Of a stretch of DNA of 5,008 bases, positions 4,577 through 5,008 are shown piece by piece (positions within the stretch are counted from its first letter, which is position 1; every line of letters begins with the position of its first letter). The stretch is taken from contig CAIVXW010000119.1 of the NCBI GenBank assembly GCA_903910005.1, positions 1 through 5,008 of the forward strand. Reading direction: 5' to 3'. A program made the position numbers and the translations under genes. Source of the stretch: an uncultured Methylococcaceae bacterium. Its GTDB lineage: Bacteria; Pseudomonadota; Gammaproteobacteria; Methylococcales; Methylococcaceae. Below the pieces are notes generated by a model. That model did no database searches. It saw nothing but the letters and a program-made list of their open reading frames with translations, and was not told the origin of the DNA.

Positions 4577-5008
4577 ATGCTGGGTAAAATTTTGATTGCC
4601 AACCGGGGTGAGGTTGCCCTGCGTATACTCAGGGCGTGCCGGGAACTGGGCATCAAGGTCGTCGCCGTCCATTCGGAAGCCGACCGGGATCTCAAGCACG
4701 TCCGTCTGGCCGACGAATCGGTTTGCATAGGCCCCGCTCCCTCCAGGGAGAGTTATCTCAACATTCCTGCCATCATCAGTTCGGCGGAAGTTACCGACGC
4801 GGTCGCCATCCATCCGGGATATGGTTTTCTGTCTGAAAATGCCGATTTTGCCGAGAAGGTCATCCGTAGCGGGTTTATTTTCATCGGTCCCCGCCCTGAA
4901 ACCATCCGCATCATGGGAGACAAGGTATCTGCCATTGAAACCATGAAAAAAGCCGGCATTCCCTGTTTGCCCGGATCGGACGGCCCGCTCGGGGACGATT
5001 ACGAGGCA
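4577..5008 (+). CDS. accC: Biotin carboxylase subunit of acetyl-CoA carboxylase (5' part, cut by window edge)
   Basis: AccC uses ATP and bicarbonate to carboxylate biotin on AccB. Only the first 144 codons are inside the window, open to the right edge; the full protein is normally about 450 residues. The visible part is the N-terminal biotin-carboxylase domain: KILIANRGEVALRILRAC (4-21), VHSEADRDLKHVRLADE (34-50), the glycine-rich AIHPGYGFLSENADFAEK (82-99), FIGPRPETIRIMGDKVSAI (107-125) with the ATP-contacting lysine at 119, and MKKAGIPCLPGSDGPL (128-143), where the ATP-grasp domain begins. The ATG at 4577 is preceded by AGG at 4566-4568, eight bases away. The gap after accB is 24 bases without a terminator, consistent with accBC co-transcription, and paired synthesis suits the complex the two proteins form. 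Confidence 0.97.
   Translation, partial: MLGKILIANRGEVALRILRACRELGIKVVAVHSEADRDLKHVRLADESVCIGPAPSRESYLNIPAIISSAEVTDAVAIHPGYGFLSENADFAEKVIRSGFIFIGPRPETIRIMGDKVSAIETMKKAGIPCLPGSDGPLGDDYEA

Noticed and set aside
4354..4959. Minus-strand and alternate-frame open frames over accB and accC
   Set aside because: Strongly conserved biotinyl and biotin-carboxylase motifs occupy the plus-strand frames; the others are shadows.

Overview
The window looks like a chromosomal stretch of a gammaproteobacterium. The evidence is the aroQ-accB-accC gene order, a DjlA-type membrane co-chaperone and a tRNA-Thr of proteobacterial form. Base composition is moderately GC-rich throughout. The purC product is of the longer, yeast-Ade1-like class, known from several beta- and gammaproteobacteria (methanotrophs and nitrifiers among them), so a free-living autotroph or methylotroph-like lineage is plausible. 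Genus cannot be fixed from the sequence.

Layout. Bases 1 to about 400 hold a decayed IS607-type insertion sequence on the minus strand: the first 13 codons of tnpA, a short piece of its serine-recombinase start, and the C-terminal end of tnpB, joined by internal deletions. The element runs off the left edge. Next, still on the minus strand and reading right to left, come purC (SAICAR synthase), a tRNA-Thr(UGU) and a strong intrinsic terminator; no terminator separates purC from the tRNA. Divergently from purC, on the plus strand, djlA (TerB plus J-domain co-chaperone) overlaps a DUF58 gene by four bases. A gene-free stretch of about 330 bases rich in inverted repeats follows. Then comes aroQ (type II 3-dehydroquinase), accB one base later (biotin carboxyl carrier protein) and accC (biotin carboxylase, cut by the right edge).

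How the genes fit together. purC serves purine synthesis. aroQ serves the shikimate pathway. accB and accC encode the carrier and carboxylase halves of acetyl-CoA carboxylase, the first committed step of fatty acid synthesis. djlA and the DUF58 gene form a two-gene transcription unit. The DUF58 gene lacks its usual MoxR ATPase and Bat/vWA neighbours.

Most of the window is ordinary housekeeping sequence. The points worth a second look are the internally deleted IS607 derivative, which keeps both the tnpA start and the tnpB 3' end, and the structured gap before aroQ, whose 60-base imperfect palindrome ends in a T-tract on the minus strand. I see no CRISPR array and no defence or other clearly new multi-gene system.
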